From Aliisedimentitalea scapharcae (GTDB lineage Bacteria > Pseudomonadota > Alphaproteobacteria > Rhodobacterales > Rhodobacteraceae), in assembly GCF_045277565.1 (NCBI RefSeq), contig NZ_CP123584.1, positions 2,170,001 through 2,234,000 of the forward strand: a stretch of 64,000 nucleotides of DNA, given 5' to 3'. Below the pieces are notes generated by a model. The model made no database searches. It was not told the DNA's origin and saw nothing but the letters and a program-made list of their open reading frames with translations. The translations under genes and the position numbers were made by a program. Shown piece after piece: positions 16,482-26,160 of the stretch (the first letter of the stretch is position 1; every line of letters starts with the position of its first letter).

Positions 16482-18017
16482 TTATGCGATGGAAGGCGAA
16501 ATTTCTGTTTGGCGGCGGGCGACAAAGGCGTCCAACTCTTCGTGTCGGGCGATGTCCAGAGATGGGTGTTCATAGTCGCGCAGCAGAGCCTCGGCTTTTT
16601 CTGCGGCGCGTGTCTGCGTGTCCTTGCTGCCCCGGGCCTGCCATTGTTCGTAGGCCTCATAATCCAGGATCTCGGGAGCAAAAAATGCGTCCTGGAAGTG
16701 TTTGAGCGTGAATTCATCGCCCAGATAATGCCCACCTGGACCGACACGCCGCACCGCCTCCAGCGCTTCTTGCAGGCGATCAAACCGCACACCGGCGGCG
16801 TATTTCGCCATCAACAGATTCTGTTCCGCATCCACGATCAATTTGCTCAGACAGTGCACCATGCCCGCCTCGTCCCATCCTCCTGCATGGAGCAGGAAGT
16901 TTGCGTTTGAAGTGACTGCCGCCATGTAGGAGGTCGCGGATTCATATCCCGATTGCGCATCAAAACTCTTTGATGATGCCTGGGACGCGGTCGTGCGCCA
17001 GGGGATTTGATATCTGCGGGCCAGTTGGCCCACCAGCGCATTCATCTGGCTGACTTCGGGCATCCCCGACATCGGCGCGCCGGTTTTCATCGACACTGAC
17101 ACCGAATACTGCCCGTAAATCGTTTTGGTTCCGGGTTTGACCAATTGGGCATAGGCAATACCGGCGATGGCTTCGGCATTCAGCTGGGCGACGGTGGCCA
17201 CTACATCGGCGGGTGTATTGGCAGCTCCCAGCACAAACGGAGAGATCAGCACAACCTGATTGGCAGCGGCAAACACCCGCAACCCCTCCAGCATGGTCGA
17301 ATCCCAGACCAGCGGCGAATTGCCCGAGATCTGCCCCATGATGACGGCGTTCTGTTCGAGAAAGTCGGCTCCGTGGGCAATTCGGGCCATGGCGATGGAA
17401 TCCTCGGCCCGCTCCTGGCCGGTGGTCAGGCCGAAATAAGCCAGATCCGTTTCCACCAGATTGGTGTGATTGATGTGTAGATGCCGCCAGGGGACCGGAA
17501 TTTCGGTGGGTTCACAGGCAAATCCGGTGGCCATGTGAAACCCGGGGCTCATCTGGATCAGCTTGTTGATACGACGCAGGTCATCGAGGGTGGAAAATCG
17601 CCGGGTGCCATCCAGATCCCGAATGTTCGGTGCGCCCTGCATCGGGCAGAAAGATACCGTATCCACACCGATTTCAAATCGGGTGTCAGCGCCGCGTCCG
17701 GTCATTTCAAACCGATCTGGTGCCTGTGCCAACAGCCCCGTGACCAGATCGGGGTCCAGATGCACACGCTGTCCGCGCACATCGGCACCCGCCTTCTTCC
17801 ACTGGTTCAGGGCCACCGGGTCGCGGAAATCAATGCCGATTTCCTTGAGGATCCACAATGAGGCCAGATGGATGTGTTCCAGTTCATCCCGGCTGACCAG
17901 TTCCACCGGTTTGACCCCATAGCGAATGGTACCCAGACGCGGCGTCACCTCGGCCGCACGGGCCGCCTGCCGGGCACGGCGTCCCTGGCGGATGGGGTGG
18001 GGCGGTGTCTGGTTCAT
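16482..18017 (-). CDS. Trimethylamine methyltransferase (MttB) family protein, non-pyrrolysine type
   Basis: 511 residues of the COG5598 TIM-barrel family, with segments such as DTVSFCPMQGAPNIRDL, FACEPTEIPVPWRH, MLEGLRVFAAANQVV and LHAGGWDEAGMVHCLSK. The frame is open throughout with no internal TAG, so it is not a pyrrolysine enzyme. Characterised non-pyrrolysine members demethylate quaternary amines such as glycine betaine, proline betaine or carnitine. It is followed on the same strand by a DapA-like and a DAO-like gene upstream of it in transcription order, so it is the last gene of that unit. No corrinoid protein is encoded nearby. Confidence 0.9.
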   Translation of the reverse strand: MNQTPPHPIRQGRRARQAARAAEVTPRLGTIRYGVKPVELVSRDELEHIHLASLWILKEIGIDFRDPVALNQWKKAGADVRGQRVHLDPDLVTGLLAQAPDRFEMTGRGADTRFEIGVDTVSFCPMQGAPNIRDLDGTRRFSTLDDLRRINKLIQMSPGFHMATGFACEPTEIPVPWRHLHINHTNLVETDLAYFGLTTGQERAEDSIAMARIAHGADFLEQNAVIMGQISGNSPLVWDSTMLEGLRVFAAANQVVLISPFVLGAANTPADVVATVAQLNAEAIAGIAYAQLVKPGTKTIYGQYSVSVSMKTGAPMSGMPEVSQMNALVGQLARRYQIPWRTTASQASSKSFDAQSGYESATSYMAAVTSNANFLLHAGGWDEAGMVHCLSKLIVDAEQNLLMAKYAAGVRFDRLQEALEAVRRVGPGGHYLGDEFTLKHFQDAFFAPEILDYEAYEQWQARGSKDTQTRAAEKAEALLRDYEHPSLDIARHEELDAFVARRQTEISPSIA

Positions 18018-18043
18018 GTCATGGATCCCCCGATACCCACATC

Positions 18044-18916
18044 TCAGGTCTCCAACGGGGCAAGGGTTCGGAGCATGGCCGCCTGGGCGGCGGCGTCAAT
18101 CTGGCGCAGAGGGCGGCGAACATTGCCCAGACCATAGCCGCGATGATGTGCGGCCACGACGACGCATTGCATGTAATCATGGGTCCAGATGTGCAGCAGC
18201 GAAGGCAGCATCTTTTGCCACAGAGCCAGAGCCTGGACATGTTCACCGGCGGCCACGTGGTTATACAGCGCAACCGTTTCATGCGGCATATAGTTGGCAC
18301 CGCCCCAGATTGCGCCAGTGGCCCCGGCCATCAGAGCGTAAACAGCGGTAGTGTCACAGCCATTCAGCACCTTGGCCCCAGTTTGCAGGTATTGTTGATG
18401 GGTGGTCAGATCGCCCGCGCTGTCTTTGATATAGTTGAAATTGGTCAGCGCGCTGAGGCGGGCAAACAATTCCGGCGAAACAGCCAATCCTGTGGCCTGC
18501 GGAATGTTGTAGCCAACAATATCGATGTCGATTGCCGCGTCGATTTCGCGATAAAATTCAAGAATGCCATCGTCATCAACCGGCCCCTCCAGATAGGGGG
18601 GCAGGATCATGAGCGCATCTGCCCCTGTGGCTTGGGCATGGGTGGATCTGCGGATCACCTCGTCCATGTTCAACGCCGATGTCTGACAGATCGCATTACA
18701 GCGACAATTGATCCGTTTGATCCCGGTTTCGAACAGCTGGTTGCATTCGGATTCGGTCAAATAGGGGTGTTGACCGGTGCCCGACCCCAGAACCAGCCCG
18801 TGAACGCCCGCGTCGATATAGACGTCGATCAGACGCTCCCATTCGTCATAGTCAATTGCGCCGTCCTCCCCAAAGGGGGTCTGCATTGCCAGGTTGATCC
18901 CTGCAAGATTGGCCAT
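18044..18916 (-). CDS. Dihydrodipicolinate synthase/N-acetylneuraminate lyase (DapA) family protein
   Basis: 290-residue class I aldolase-fold protein. Features are LVLGSGTGQHPYLTESE near residue 42, the proton-relay Tyr in IVGYNIPQATG, and the Schiff-base Lys in FNYIKDSAGD. The placement between an MttB gene and an FAD oxidoreductase makes lysine biosynthesis unlikely; a pyruvate-dependent lyase acting on a catabolite is more plausible. Gaps to its neighbours are 12 and 26 bases, consistent with an operon. Confidence 0.87.
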   Translation of the reverse strand: MANLAGINLAMQTPFGEDGAIDYDEWERLIDVYIDAGVHGLVLGSGTGQHPYLTESECNQLFETGIKRINCRCNAICQTSALNMDEVIRRSTHAQATGADALMILPPYLEGPVDDDGILEFYREIDAAIDIDIVGYNIPQATGLAVSPELFARLSALTNFNYIKDSAGDLTTHQQYLQTGAKVLNGCDTTAVYALMAGATGAIWGGANYMPHETVALYNHVAAGEHVQALALWQKMLPSLLHIWTHDYMQCVVVAAHHRGYGLGNVRRPLRQIDAAAQAAMLRTLAPLET

Positions 18917-18928
18917 CTGTGCCTCCGT

Positions 18929-20248
18929 TCATGTTTCCTTTCCGGCCCGTAGGAACCGGTATTTTGTCGTTGCCCTGACGCCGATTTCGGTCAGCCAGGC
19001 GGGCAGACCCCGATTTGGCTTGGGGCGGTTGTTCAGAATATCAATGCTGCGGCTGGATTTGCCCAATGCCAATTCTGCCAGCGCCTTGCCAAAACCGACG
19101 CCGCGCGCAACGCCGGTGCCGTTGCAGAATGCCGCGCCAAAAACGCGTGTCCCGAGTTTGCCAAACACCATGCCGCCATTATGCGCCATGGTCAGCAACC
19201 CGCCCCAGCTGTGTTCATATCCGATATGGGACAGGTCCGGATACCGCCGGTCAAAGGCGATCTGGTGATGCCTGTGGGCGCGATCGACGTCTGCCTGATG
19301 CGATTGAAACCCGCGGGCATAGGAATAGACATTTCGCAAAAACAAACGGTTGTCCTGTGTCAGGCGCAGCGTGGTGCCAAAGCTTTCGGCGGGGATGACG
19401 CCAAATGGGCCGCGGGCACCAACCGTTTCCAGTTCGGTTTTGGTCAAGGCCCGCGTCATTGATCCATAGGTATAGACCGGGATGGCGGTCTGTTCGAAAT
19501 AACCGCTGGTGGTCAGATAGGCGGCATTGCACAGGCACAGGGTGCGGGCCCGTATCACCCCATCCGGGGTTTCGCACAGATGGTGCTGTGCCTCGGTCGA
19601 GATCCCTGTGACCGGCGTCTTTTCATACACGGTCACGTTCTCCGGCAGCGCCGCAACCAGATTCACCAGATATTTGGCGGGCTGCAGCAAAACGGTTCCC
19701 GGTGTGTGAAGGGCCGATACATAGTGTTTTGACCCGGTTATGGATTGAATTTCGTCCTTGGCGATCCAGCTGAAATCCTTGCCGATCTGGGGCAGGGCGT
19801 TGGCCATGTCGTGCAGACATTGTACCCCGCGATCTGTTGCAGCAGCGTGGTATTTTCCCGAAGCATCCCAATCACACGCGACACCCAGATCGCTGACGGC
19901 GCTGTGCATGTATCTGATGCCTTCGACATTGACGTGAAATTCTTCGGCGTTGCCCGTCTTGTCTTCGGCAAAATGTTTGTTGCGCGGGTTATGGGCCAGA
20001 TCAATGGCAAACCCGGCGCAACGGCCCGCTGCATTGTTGCCGATGCGGCCCGCATCCACCAATATGATCCGCGCATTCGGAGCGAGATCAGCCAATCGAC
20101 GCGCACAGTGCAATCCCATCCAACCGCCGCCCACAACCAGATAGTCACAGGTTATGTCAACACTCAGCCGACGGGCCGGTGTCCGGTTCCCAAGTGCCGC
20201 GTACCACCCGGAAGATGAGGGCTCCATATGAACATTCTTTAGCTTCAT
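18929..20248 (-). CDS. FAD-dependent oxidoreductase, DAO family
   Basis: 439 residues. The dinucleotide-binding motif DYLVVGGGWMGLHCARRL is at residues 35-52, followed by an acidic strand end (ILVDAG), and the C-terminal FAD contact region is HSWGGLLTMAHNGGMVFG with FCNGTGVARGVGFG. It resembles OrdL, sarcosine or glycine oxidase-type amine oxidases. In this locus it probably oxidises an N-methylated amine released by MttB-type demethylation. It is the first gene of its operon and divergent from a LysR gene 69 bases away. The ATG at 20248 has a poor ribosome site; ATG 20227 is an alternative. Confidence 0.87.
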   Translation of the reverse strand: MKLKNVHMEPSSSGWYAALGNRTPARRLSVDITCDYLVVGGGWMGLHCARRLADLAPNARIILVDAGRIGNNAAGRCAGFAIDLAHNPRNKHFAEDKTGNAEEFHVNVEGIRYMHSAVSDLGVACDWDASGKYHAAATDRGVQCLHDMANALPQIGKDFSWIAKDEIQSITGSKHYVSALHTPGTVLLQPAKYLVNLVAALPENVTVYEKTPVTGISTEAQHHLCETPDGVIRARTLCLCNAAYLTTSGYFEQTAIPVYTYGSMTRALTKTELETVGARGPFGVIPAESFGTTLRLTQDNRLFLRNVYSYARGFQSHQADVDRAHRHHQIAFDRRYPDLSHIGYEHSWGGLLTMAHNGGMVFGKLGTRVFGAAFCNGTGVARGVGFGKALAELALGKSSRSIDILNNRPKPNRGLPAWLTEIGVRATTKYRFLRAGKET

Positions 20249-20317
20249 ACGGTGATATTAGGGAGAGACGTGATTTTCAGTAGATAGTCTTTGTTCATCT
20301 GGATATTAGTTGAATTT

Positions 20318-21211
20318 ATGTCTGGATTGCAAAAACTCCTCCCGTCTGCCAATGCGCTTCTGGTGTTCGAAGCGGCCGCCCGGTTGCAAAGCTTCAAGGC
20401 AGCGGCGTTGGAATTGAATGTGACACAGCCCAGCATCAGCCACACGATCAAATCCATGGAAGCCCATCTGGGAGTGCAATTGTTCGAACGCGGCAATCGT
20501 GGGGTGCGTCTGACCAAAGCGGGCGCAGAGCTGAACGCCGTTCTGACCCCGGCCTTGGCACAGATCGAAGACAGGCTGCGAAACATTTCCGGACATGACA
20601 GCCAGACCATAACGATTGCCGCATCGACGTCGGTTGCGGCGCAGTGGCTGTTGCCGTTGACGGCCATATTTCAACGCGCGCATCCGGGGATCAATGTGCG
20701 CATCATGACCACCGACCGGAACGTCGAGCCGGGAAATGAAGTTGATCTGACAATTCGCCGGGGTTTGCTGAACTGGAGCAGGCCGAACAGCTGGATGCTG
20801 TGTCGGGAGGAACTGTATACGATTTGCAGCCCCGCATATCTCGAACGGGCCGGTCCGGTTCGGGGTTTGGAGGATCTGAAAAACCATGCGATCATTCACA
20901 ACGCCGAACCGTTTCGCAACAGAATGACCTGGCAGGGGTGGTTGAAGTGTCAGGGGTATGAGGGGCCGGAACTGCCGGAAACGCTGGTCCTGAACGATTA
21001 CCAGCTGGCTTTGCAGGCCTGCCTGGCAGGCGAAGGAATTGCATTGGGCTGGTCAATCACATCAAAGAACCTGGTAGATACCGGGATCCTGGTGCGACCT
21101 TTGTGCCAGGAAATCCATACTGACTATGGGTTCTACATGATTGGCCCCAAAACCCTCGAAATCTCGCGCGCCCGGATGAAATATGTCAATTGGTTGCGCG
21201 AAAACGTATGA
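20318..21211 (+). CDS. LysR family transcriptional regulator (GcvA-like)
   Basis: 297 residues from ATG 20318; a TTG at 20291 could extend it by 9. The N-terminal winged HTH reads LLVFEAAARLQSFKAAALELNVTQPSISHTIKSME, followed by a periplasmic-binding-protein-like effector domain. Its divergent position to the oxidoreductase-DapA-MttB operon makes it the likely activator of that operon. The inducer would be a methylated amine or its product. Confidence 0.93.
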   Translation: MSGLQKLLPSANALLVFEAAARLQSFKAAALELNVTQPSISHTIKSMEAHLGVQLFERGNRGVRLTKAGAELNAVLTPALAQIEDRLRNISGHDSQTITIAASTSVAAQWLLPLTAIFQRAHPGINVRIMTTDRNVEPGNEVDLTIRRGLLNWSRPNSWMLCREELYTICSPAYLERAGPVRGLEDLKNHAIIHNAEPFRNRMTWQGWLKCQGYEGPELPETLVLNDYQLALQACLAGEGIALGWSITSKNLVDTGILVRPLCQEIHTDYGFYMIGPKTLEISRARMKYVNWLRENV

Positions 21212-21253
21212 CGGGCCACCGCACTGTGGACCCCGGCAGGGCAACCCCTGTGG

Positions 21254-22123
21254 CTACTGGGTTCTGATCCAGTCTACAAAAGCTTTGACGCTGTTTTGGA
21301 CCTTGTCGCGACGTGGGCGTGCGATGAAATAGCCATAGTCGGCGAGGGCCTGATCCGACAGGTGATACAGCTTTTGTTCGTGCAACTCGCGGTCGATCAA
21401 TGAATCCATTAGCGCAATGCCCTGGCCGTCTATTACGGCCTGGACCCGAACATTGGGGTCAGGGATGATCAGCGTGTCCCGTCGGATCCGTGGTGGCAGG
21501 TGGGCCATGTTCAGCCATTCGGTCCAGGCATTGCTGTCATCGTGATCCCGCAACAACGTAAAGGTCGAGAACGCCTGTTCCAACCCAATCTCATTGACCA
21601 GCGCCAGAGAGGCCCGATTGCCAACGGGGTAGGCGGGGCAGGGCAGAAAGGGGATGATTTCTTCGTCCTGCCACTGTCCGTTGCCCCATCTGATTGCAAT
21701 GTCGACGCCTTGGGCCTTGAGATCAAAAAGCCGGATCATTGGCTGCAGACGCAATTGGATATCAGGATGGGCCTGCATGAACGACATCAGCCTGGGCGAC
21801 AGCCAACGGGCTGCGAAATAGGTTGAAACACCCACCGTCAAACTGCGGGTTGATGTTCCCTTGATCACCTGAATATCGGCTTCGATTTCCTCATAGTGGT
21901 CCTGACAGAGGGTCAGCAGCTTCTGACCTTCGGCGGTCAGTGTCACACCGCGCGCGTTGCGATGAAACAGTGCAAGCCCCAGATCCGTTTCCAGCGTTTT
22001 GACCTGATAGCTGATGGCCCCTTTGGTCATGTTCAGAGCGTGGGCGGCATCCGAAAAGCTGACGTATCGGGCGATTTCTACAAACAGCCGCAGGGAGTCG
22101 TGATGGTGAAAACGAACAGGCAT
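21254..22123 (-). CDS. LysR family transcriptional regulator (GcvA-like), second copy
   Basis: 289 residues from ATG 22123. The HTH is LRLFVEIARYVSFSDAAHALNMTKGAISYQVKTLE, with the family-typical RNARGVTLTAEGQ just after it. It is convergent with the first LysR gene and divergent from the second mttB gene, so the locus has one regulator per transcription unit. The intergenic stretch to mttB is AT-rich and likely holds both promoters. Confidence 0.92.
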   Translation of the reverse strand: MPVRFHHHDSLRLFVEIARYVSFSDAAHALNMTKGAISYQVKTLETDLGLALFHRNARGVTLTAEGQKLLTLCQDHYEEIEADIQVIKGTSTRSLTVGVSTYFAARWLSPRLMSFMQAHPDIQLRLQPMIRLFDLKAQGVDIAIRWGNGQWQDEEIIPFLPCPAYPVGNRASLALVNEIGLEQAFSTFTLLRDHDDSNAWTEWLNMAHLPPRIRRDTLIIPDPNVRVQAVIDGQGIALMDSLIDRELHEQKLYHLSDQALADYGYFIARPRRDKVQNSVKAFVDWIRTQ

Positions 22124-22229
22124 GGAGAACCGTTTAAAATACTTGAACGCAAAGAGCAAAATTTATCCATTGTCGGATCACAAAAATCCTAAAATATATA
22201 GCCAATGGAAATCTCGGGAGGGGTTTGAG

Positions 22230-23780
22230 TTGGAAAAAATGAACGTTCTGGGGCATATTACCCAACGTGGACGTCTGCGTCGGGGCCGATTGACCCGACA
22301 CAATGCACCCCAGCCCGTTCCCGTGTATCGGCACCGCAAGATCCCGGTTTACGACTTGCTTGGGGATGCGGCATTGACCCGGATCGAGGATCAGGCCGAT
22401 TGGATCCTGGACACGATCGGTGTTGAATTTCGGGGGGACGAAACAGCGCTCGCGCTTTTTGCCACGGCAGGGGCGCGGGTTGATGGCGCGCGCGTCCGGT
22501 TTGAACCGGGGCTGGCCCGGCATCTCTGTACGACGGCTCCAGCGGAGTTCAGGCTGCACAGCCGCGACGCGACCAATTCGGTTGATCTGGGGGGCGACAA
22601 TCTGGTGCTGATGCCCGGATATGGGGCACCATTTGTGACCGACCTGGACCGCGGGCGGCGCTATGGCACGCTGGATGATTTTCGCAACTTTGTGAAGCTG
22701 GCGTATATGTCCCCCTGGCTGCATCATTCCGGGGGGACAGTGGTTGAACCGACGGATGTTGCGGTGAACAAACGGCACCTGGACATGATGCTGGCCCATC
22801 TCACCCTGTCAACCAAACCGTTCATGGGGGGCGTGACATCGCCCGGGCGTGCACAGGACAGCACCGACATGGCTCGATTGGTTTTTGGGGCTGAGTTCAT
22901 GGACCGGAACGCCGTGATGCAGGCCAATATCAATGTCAATTCTCCTTTGGTTTATGATGACACCATGTCCGGTGCCTTGCGGGTGTATGCGGCGGCCAAT
23001 CAATGTGTCTGCATCTCGCCGGCCATTTTTGCCGGAGCCATGGGGCCGCTGTCTCCGGCGGCTGTGGCGGCGCAGACCCTGGCCGAGGCCATGGTAGGTA
23101 TCGCGCTGAGCCAATTGGTGCGCCCTGGGTGCCCGGCGGTGTTCGGCAGCTTTCACTCGTCGATGAACCTCAAAACCGGAGCGCTGACCTTTGGATCTCC
23201 CGAGGCCAATATGACGACAATGGCGATGTCCCAGTTGGGTCGCAGGCTGGGTGTGCCCGTTCGATCGGGAGGGGGACAGGTCACCGCATCCAACGCTGCG
23301 GACGGACAGGCGATGCAGGACAGCGCAGATGCGATGTGGGCAACGTTGCTGTCCGGCGGGCATCAGGTCTGGCACGCGGCTGGTTGGCTCGAAGGGGGGC
23401 TGGTCATGTCCTATGAAAAATTCGTCATGGATCTCGACCATTGTGGCGCGATGTTGAAGATGTTGCAGGGCTTTGGGGTCGAAGACGAAGACTTTGGTCG
23501 CGACGCCTATCACGAGGCTGGACCGGGTGAGAATTTCCTGTCGACGGGGCATACCCTGCGCCATTACACCACCGCGAATTTTCAGCCCCGGATCCCCGAA
23601 GCGGGGCCATATGAAACCTGGAACGAAAACGGTGCCCAGACCGTTGATCAACGCGCCACTGCGCGTTGGCAGCAGATGCTGGCAGCATATGAACCACCCG
23701 ACATGCAAGACAACATGCGCGCTGCGCTGATGGAATTCGTGGCCGAACGCAAAGCCGCCATGCCCGATGAATGGTATTAG
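22230..23780 (+). CDS. Trimethylamine methyltransferase (MttB) family protein, non-pyrrolysine type, second copy
   Basis: 516 residues if started at TTG 22230, which has GGGAGGGG at an 8-base spacing; ATG 22239 is a close alternative. The barrel shows LVLMPGYGAPFVTDLDRG, HSGGTVVEPTDVAVNKRH, AANQCVCISPAIFAGAMG and a C-terminal LEGGLVMSYEKFVMD. It is only moderately similar to the copy at 16.5-18.0 kb, so the two probably differ in substrate. There is no internal TAG. A GcvT-like gene follows after 13 bases, so the transferred methyl may be passed to tetrahydrofolate by that partner. Confidence 0.9.
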   Translation: MEKMNVLGHITQRGRLRRGRLTRHNAPQPVPVYRHRKIPVYDLLGDAALTRIEDQADWILDTIGVEFRGDETALALFATAGARVDGARVRFEPGLARHLCTTAPAEFRLHSRDATNSVDLGGDNLVLMPGYGAPFVTDLDRGRRYGTLDDFRNFVKLAYMSPWLHHSGGTVVEPTDVAVNKRHLDMMLAHLTLSTKPFMGGVTSPGRAQDSTDMARLVFGAEFMDRNAVMQANINVNSPLVYDDTMSGALRVYAAANQCVCISPAIFAGAMGPLSPAAVAAQTLAEAMVGIALSQLVRPGCPAVFGSFHSSMNLKTGALTFGSPEANMTTMAMSQLGRRLGVPVRSGGGQVTASNAADGQAMQDSADAMWATLLSGGHQVWHAAGWLEGGLVMSYEKFVMDLDHCGAMLKMLQGFGVEDEDFGRDAYHEAGPGENFLSTGHTLRHYTTANFQPRIPEAGPYETWNENGAQTVDQRATARWQQMLAAYEPPDMQDNMRAALMEFVAERKAAMPDEWY

Positions 23781-23793
23781 GAAGGACCCCAAA

Positions 23794-24885
23794 ATGACCA
23801 AAGAACTTAGCCGCACGTCGGCTCTTGCTGCACGACATATTGCTCTTGGATCCGGGCTGGAGGATTGGAACGGGATGGGCACAGCCTGGACCTATGACAC
23901 CGACCCGAATGATGAACATGATGCAGTGCGGGATCGGGCCGGGATGTTCGATATGTCTGCGCTCAAAAAGGTTTTTGTGCGTGGCCCGGATGCGCAGGCG
24001 GTTCTGGATCATCTGACCACGCGGGATCTGTCCCGGCTGGTTCCGGGCAGGTCGGTTTACCTGTGTGTTCTGACCGACTCTGGCAGCATTGCCGATGATG
24101 CGATCGTGTCGAACAACGGTGGCGAGGAATGGATGATCGTGCACGGGTCCGGTGACACCATGGCGCTGCTTGCGGCCTCGGCTGTCGGGCGGGATGTGGC
24201 GTTGGAGTTTACGGACGAATTGCATGATCTGTCGGTTCAGGGGCCCAAGGCCCTGCAGATTCTGAATGCGCATTGCGATATTGATTTGGCTGCTCTGGCC
24301 TATTTTGACCACAGGCCGGTCCATTTGTTTGGCCACCCGTGCCGGATTTCACGTACCGGATATTCCGGTGAACGTGGGTACGAGATTTTTGCCGATGGCG
24401 GGGTGATCACGGACATTTGGGACAAATTGGTTGATGCCGGTGTCATGCCCTGTTCGTTCACTGCCCTGGACAAGGTCCGGATTGAAGCCGGTCTGTTGTT
24501 TTACGGGTATGACATGACCCAGGCCCATACCCCCTGGGAAGTTGGTTTGGGGTTCACGGTCAGCACGTCCAAGGGAGATTTCCGCGGCAAGGAGGCCGTG
24601 ATGGCGGCCCGGGGAGATGAAAAGATCACCAATGTTTGCCTGGATATCAAACATTCCGACATGGTCGAAGGCGGAGAAGTGTTGTCGATAGGGGGCAGCG
24701 CCGTGGGCGTGATCAACAGCCCCTGCTATTCGCATCGTTTGGGCAAATCTCTTGCGCTCGCGCATGTTCAGACAGGGATCCCGGTTGGGACTGTGCTCAG
24801 CGTTGCAAGCGAAACATTTGAAACCACGGCGACCATTGTCCCAAGCCCGATCTACGATCCGCAAAAGGCGCGCACGCACAGCTGA
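23794..24885 (+). CDS. Aminomethyltransferase (GcvT)-family protein
   Basis: 363 residues from ATG 23794, with AGGAAGG upstream. Folate-binding GcvT features are DRAGMFDMSALKKVFVRGPDA at the N-terminus, SRTGYSGERGYEIF mid-protein and LDKVRIEAGLLFYGYDM, followed by the C-terminal barrel domain. It is not with gcvH or gcvP, so a glycine cleavage role is unlikely. Similar proteins use tetrahydrofolate to accept one-carbon units from demethylation, which fits its place behind mttB. Confidence 0.88.
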   Translation: MTKELSRTSALAARHIALGSGLEDWNGMGTAWTYDTDPNDEHDAVRDRAGMFDMSALKKVFVRGPDAQAVLDHLTTRDLSRLVPGRSVYLCVLTDSGSIADDAIVSNNGGEEWMIVHGSGDTMALLAASAVGRDVALEFTDELHDLSVQGPKALQILNAHCDIDLAALAYFDHRPVHLFGHPCRISRTGYSGERGYEIFADGGVITDIWDKLVDAGVMPCSFTALDKVRIEAGLLFYGYDMTQAHTPWEVGLGFTVSTSKGDFRGKEAVMAARGDEKITNVCLDIKHSDMVEGGEVLSIGGSAVGVINSPCYSHRLGKSLALAHVQTGIPVGTVLSVASETFETTATIVPSPIYDPQKARTHS

Positions 24886-25174
24886 CAAGAGCGGGGTGAC
24901 GGCTGCGAACACACCCGAACAGATCGGTTTGTCCAATGATCAGTTCGGCGTGGCACAGGTGTTGCGGGCATCATCTGTGGCAGATGGCAGTGGCTGATGA
25001 CGGTTCTGGTGCCATTGATTGGCGGATGCAGCCGCGCCTGAAAACCGGTTTTGTCGATTTGATCCGATGAACTGGGACTTGACGACATCAAGCCCAGATT
25101 GCCAAACTGAGCAAAGGATTATGCAACCAATCAGAGTTTAAGAACCAATATCCAAATTGCAGGCGGGGTATGAC

Positions 25175-25846
25175 ATGCGAAAGACGTTTTGGAGTGTTGT
25201 CTGCATTGCGGCCAGCACCATGCCCTTGGCCGCCCAAGAATGGCAGGTTCTCGGTGGAATAGAGGCGGTGTCCAATTACGTCTCCAATGGCGTCACCCAG
25301 TCCAATGGAAACCCCGCAATCCAGCCTTGGGTCGAGATCAACAATGCCCATTTCTACGCTGGCCTGTGGGCGTCGAACGTGGATTTTGGAAATTCCGACG
25401 ATTACGAACTTGATATCTATCTGGGTTATCGGCGCAGCTTTGCGAATGATCTGTTTATCGACCTCGGCTATGCGCGGTATCTGTATGACGGGACCGGGGA
25501 TTGTTGCGGTGAATTGAAGGTGACGGCCGCCTATCCCATTCATGATCGGGTCGGGCTGTTGGGGTATGTCGCCTACAATCCCGAAAGCGATGAATGGAAC
25601 CGCCGTGCGACCCTGGCCTACAAGGTCAACGACAAGATCTCGTTGTCAGGGACGTATGGATATTCGGATTTCAACCAACATGATTACTGGGATGTCGGGG
25701 CGTCGTTTCCGCTGACGGATACGGTGGCGATGGATGTCCGGTATCAAGGGTCCGAAGCCGGGGACGAAGGGGTGGTTGTCGGTGTGTCCTGGTCTGCGTC
25801 GCAGGTGAGCATGGCGCAGCTGTTTTTGGCCCCCTTCCGCCGGTAG
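25175..25846 (+). CDS. TorF family putative porin / outer-membrane beta-barrel
   Basis: 223 residues starting at ATG 25175, with an AGGCGGGG ribosome site. The signal peptide is short (cleavage near LAAQ), then WQVLGGIEAVSNYVSNGVTQSNGNPAIQP, which is characteristic of the TorF-type porin family, followed by repeated aromatic beta-strands (YELDIYLGYRRSF, LFIDLGYARYLYDG). Probably an outer-membrane protein. It is a single gene between the methylamine locus and the CoA-transferase gene. Confidence 0.82.
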   Translation: MRKTFWSVVCIAASTMPLAAQEWQVLGGIEAVSNYVSNGVTQSNGNPAIQPWVEINNAHFYAGLWASNVDFGNSDDYELDIYLGYRRSFANDLFIDLGYARYLYDGTGDCCGELKVTAAYPIHDRVGLLGYVAYNPESDEWNRRATLAYKVNDKISLSGTYGYSDFNQHDYWDVGASFPLTDTVAMDVRYQGSEAGDEGVVVGVSWSASQVSMAQLFLAPFRR

Positions 25847-26160
25847 CGACACGCGTGGCGAACCAGAGCGTGGCGGTGGATACCAATCGCACAACGCACA
25901 CACGAATTTCAACTTGCAACATGTTGTGAACAAACGATTAGATCCGGCTGAATCCACCGTTTCAGCCGACGATGGTATACCGTTGGCCGGGCATTTGTTT
26001 CCGATCTTACCCGTCGGCTCTCGAAATTGTCGCTAGTCAGATGTTGGCTGACGCAATCCGCTGACCGGGCCCCCGAAACGGTCGCTTAGAATGCTGTACC
26101 AAGCTTTGGTGCGGCCCCGACACCAGATCGATCAACGAGGCATCTGGGAGGACGCGCGAC
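25847..26160. other. Intergenic region with one hairpin
   Basis: This 314-base stretch holds no convincing gene. CGGCTGAA (25945-25952) and TTCAGCCG (25961-25968) form a perfect 8-bp hairpin with an 8-base loop and no T-run, a possible weak terminator for the upstream porin gene. The downstream half should contain the CoA-transferase promoter; GGGAGG just before 26161 is its ribosome site. Confidence 0.5.
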
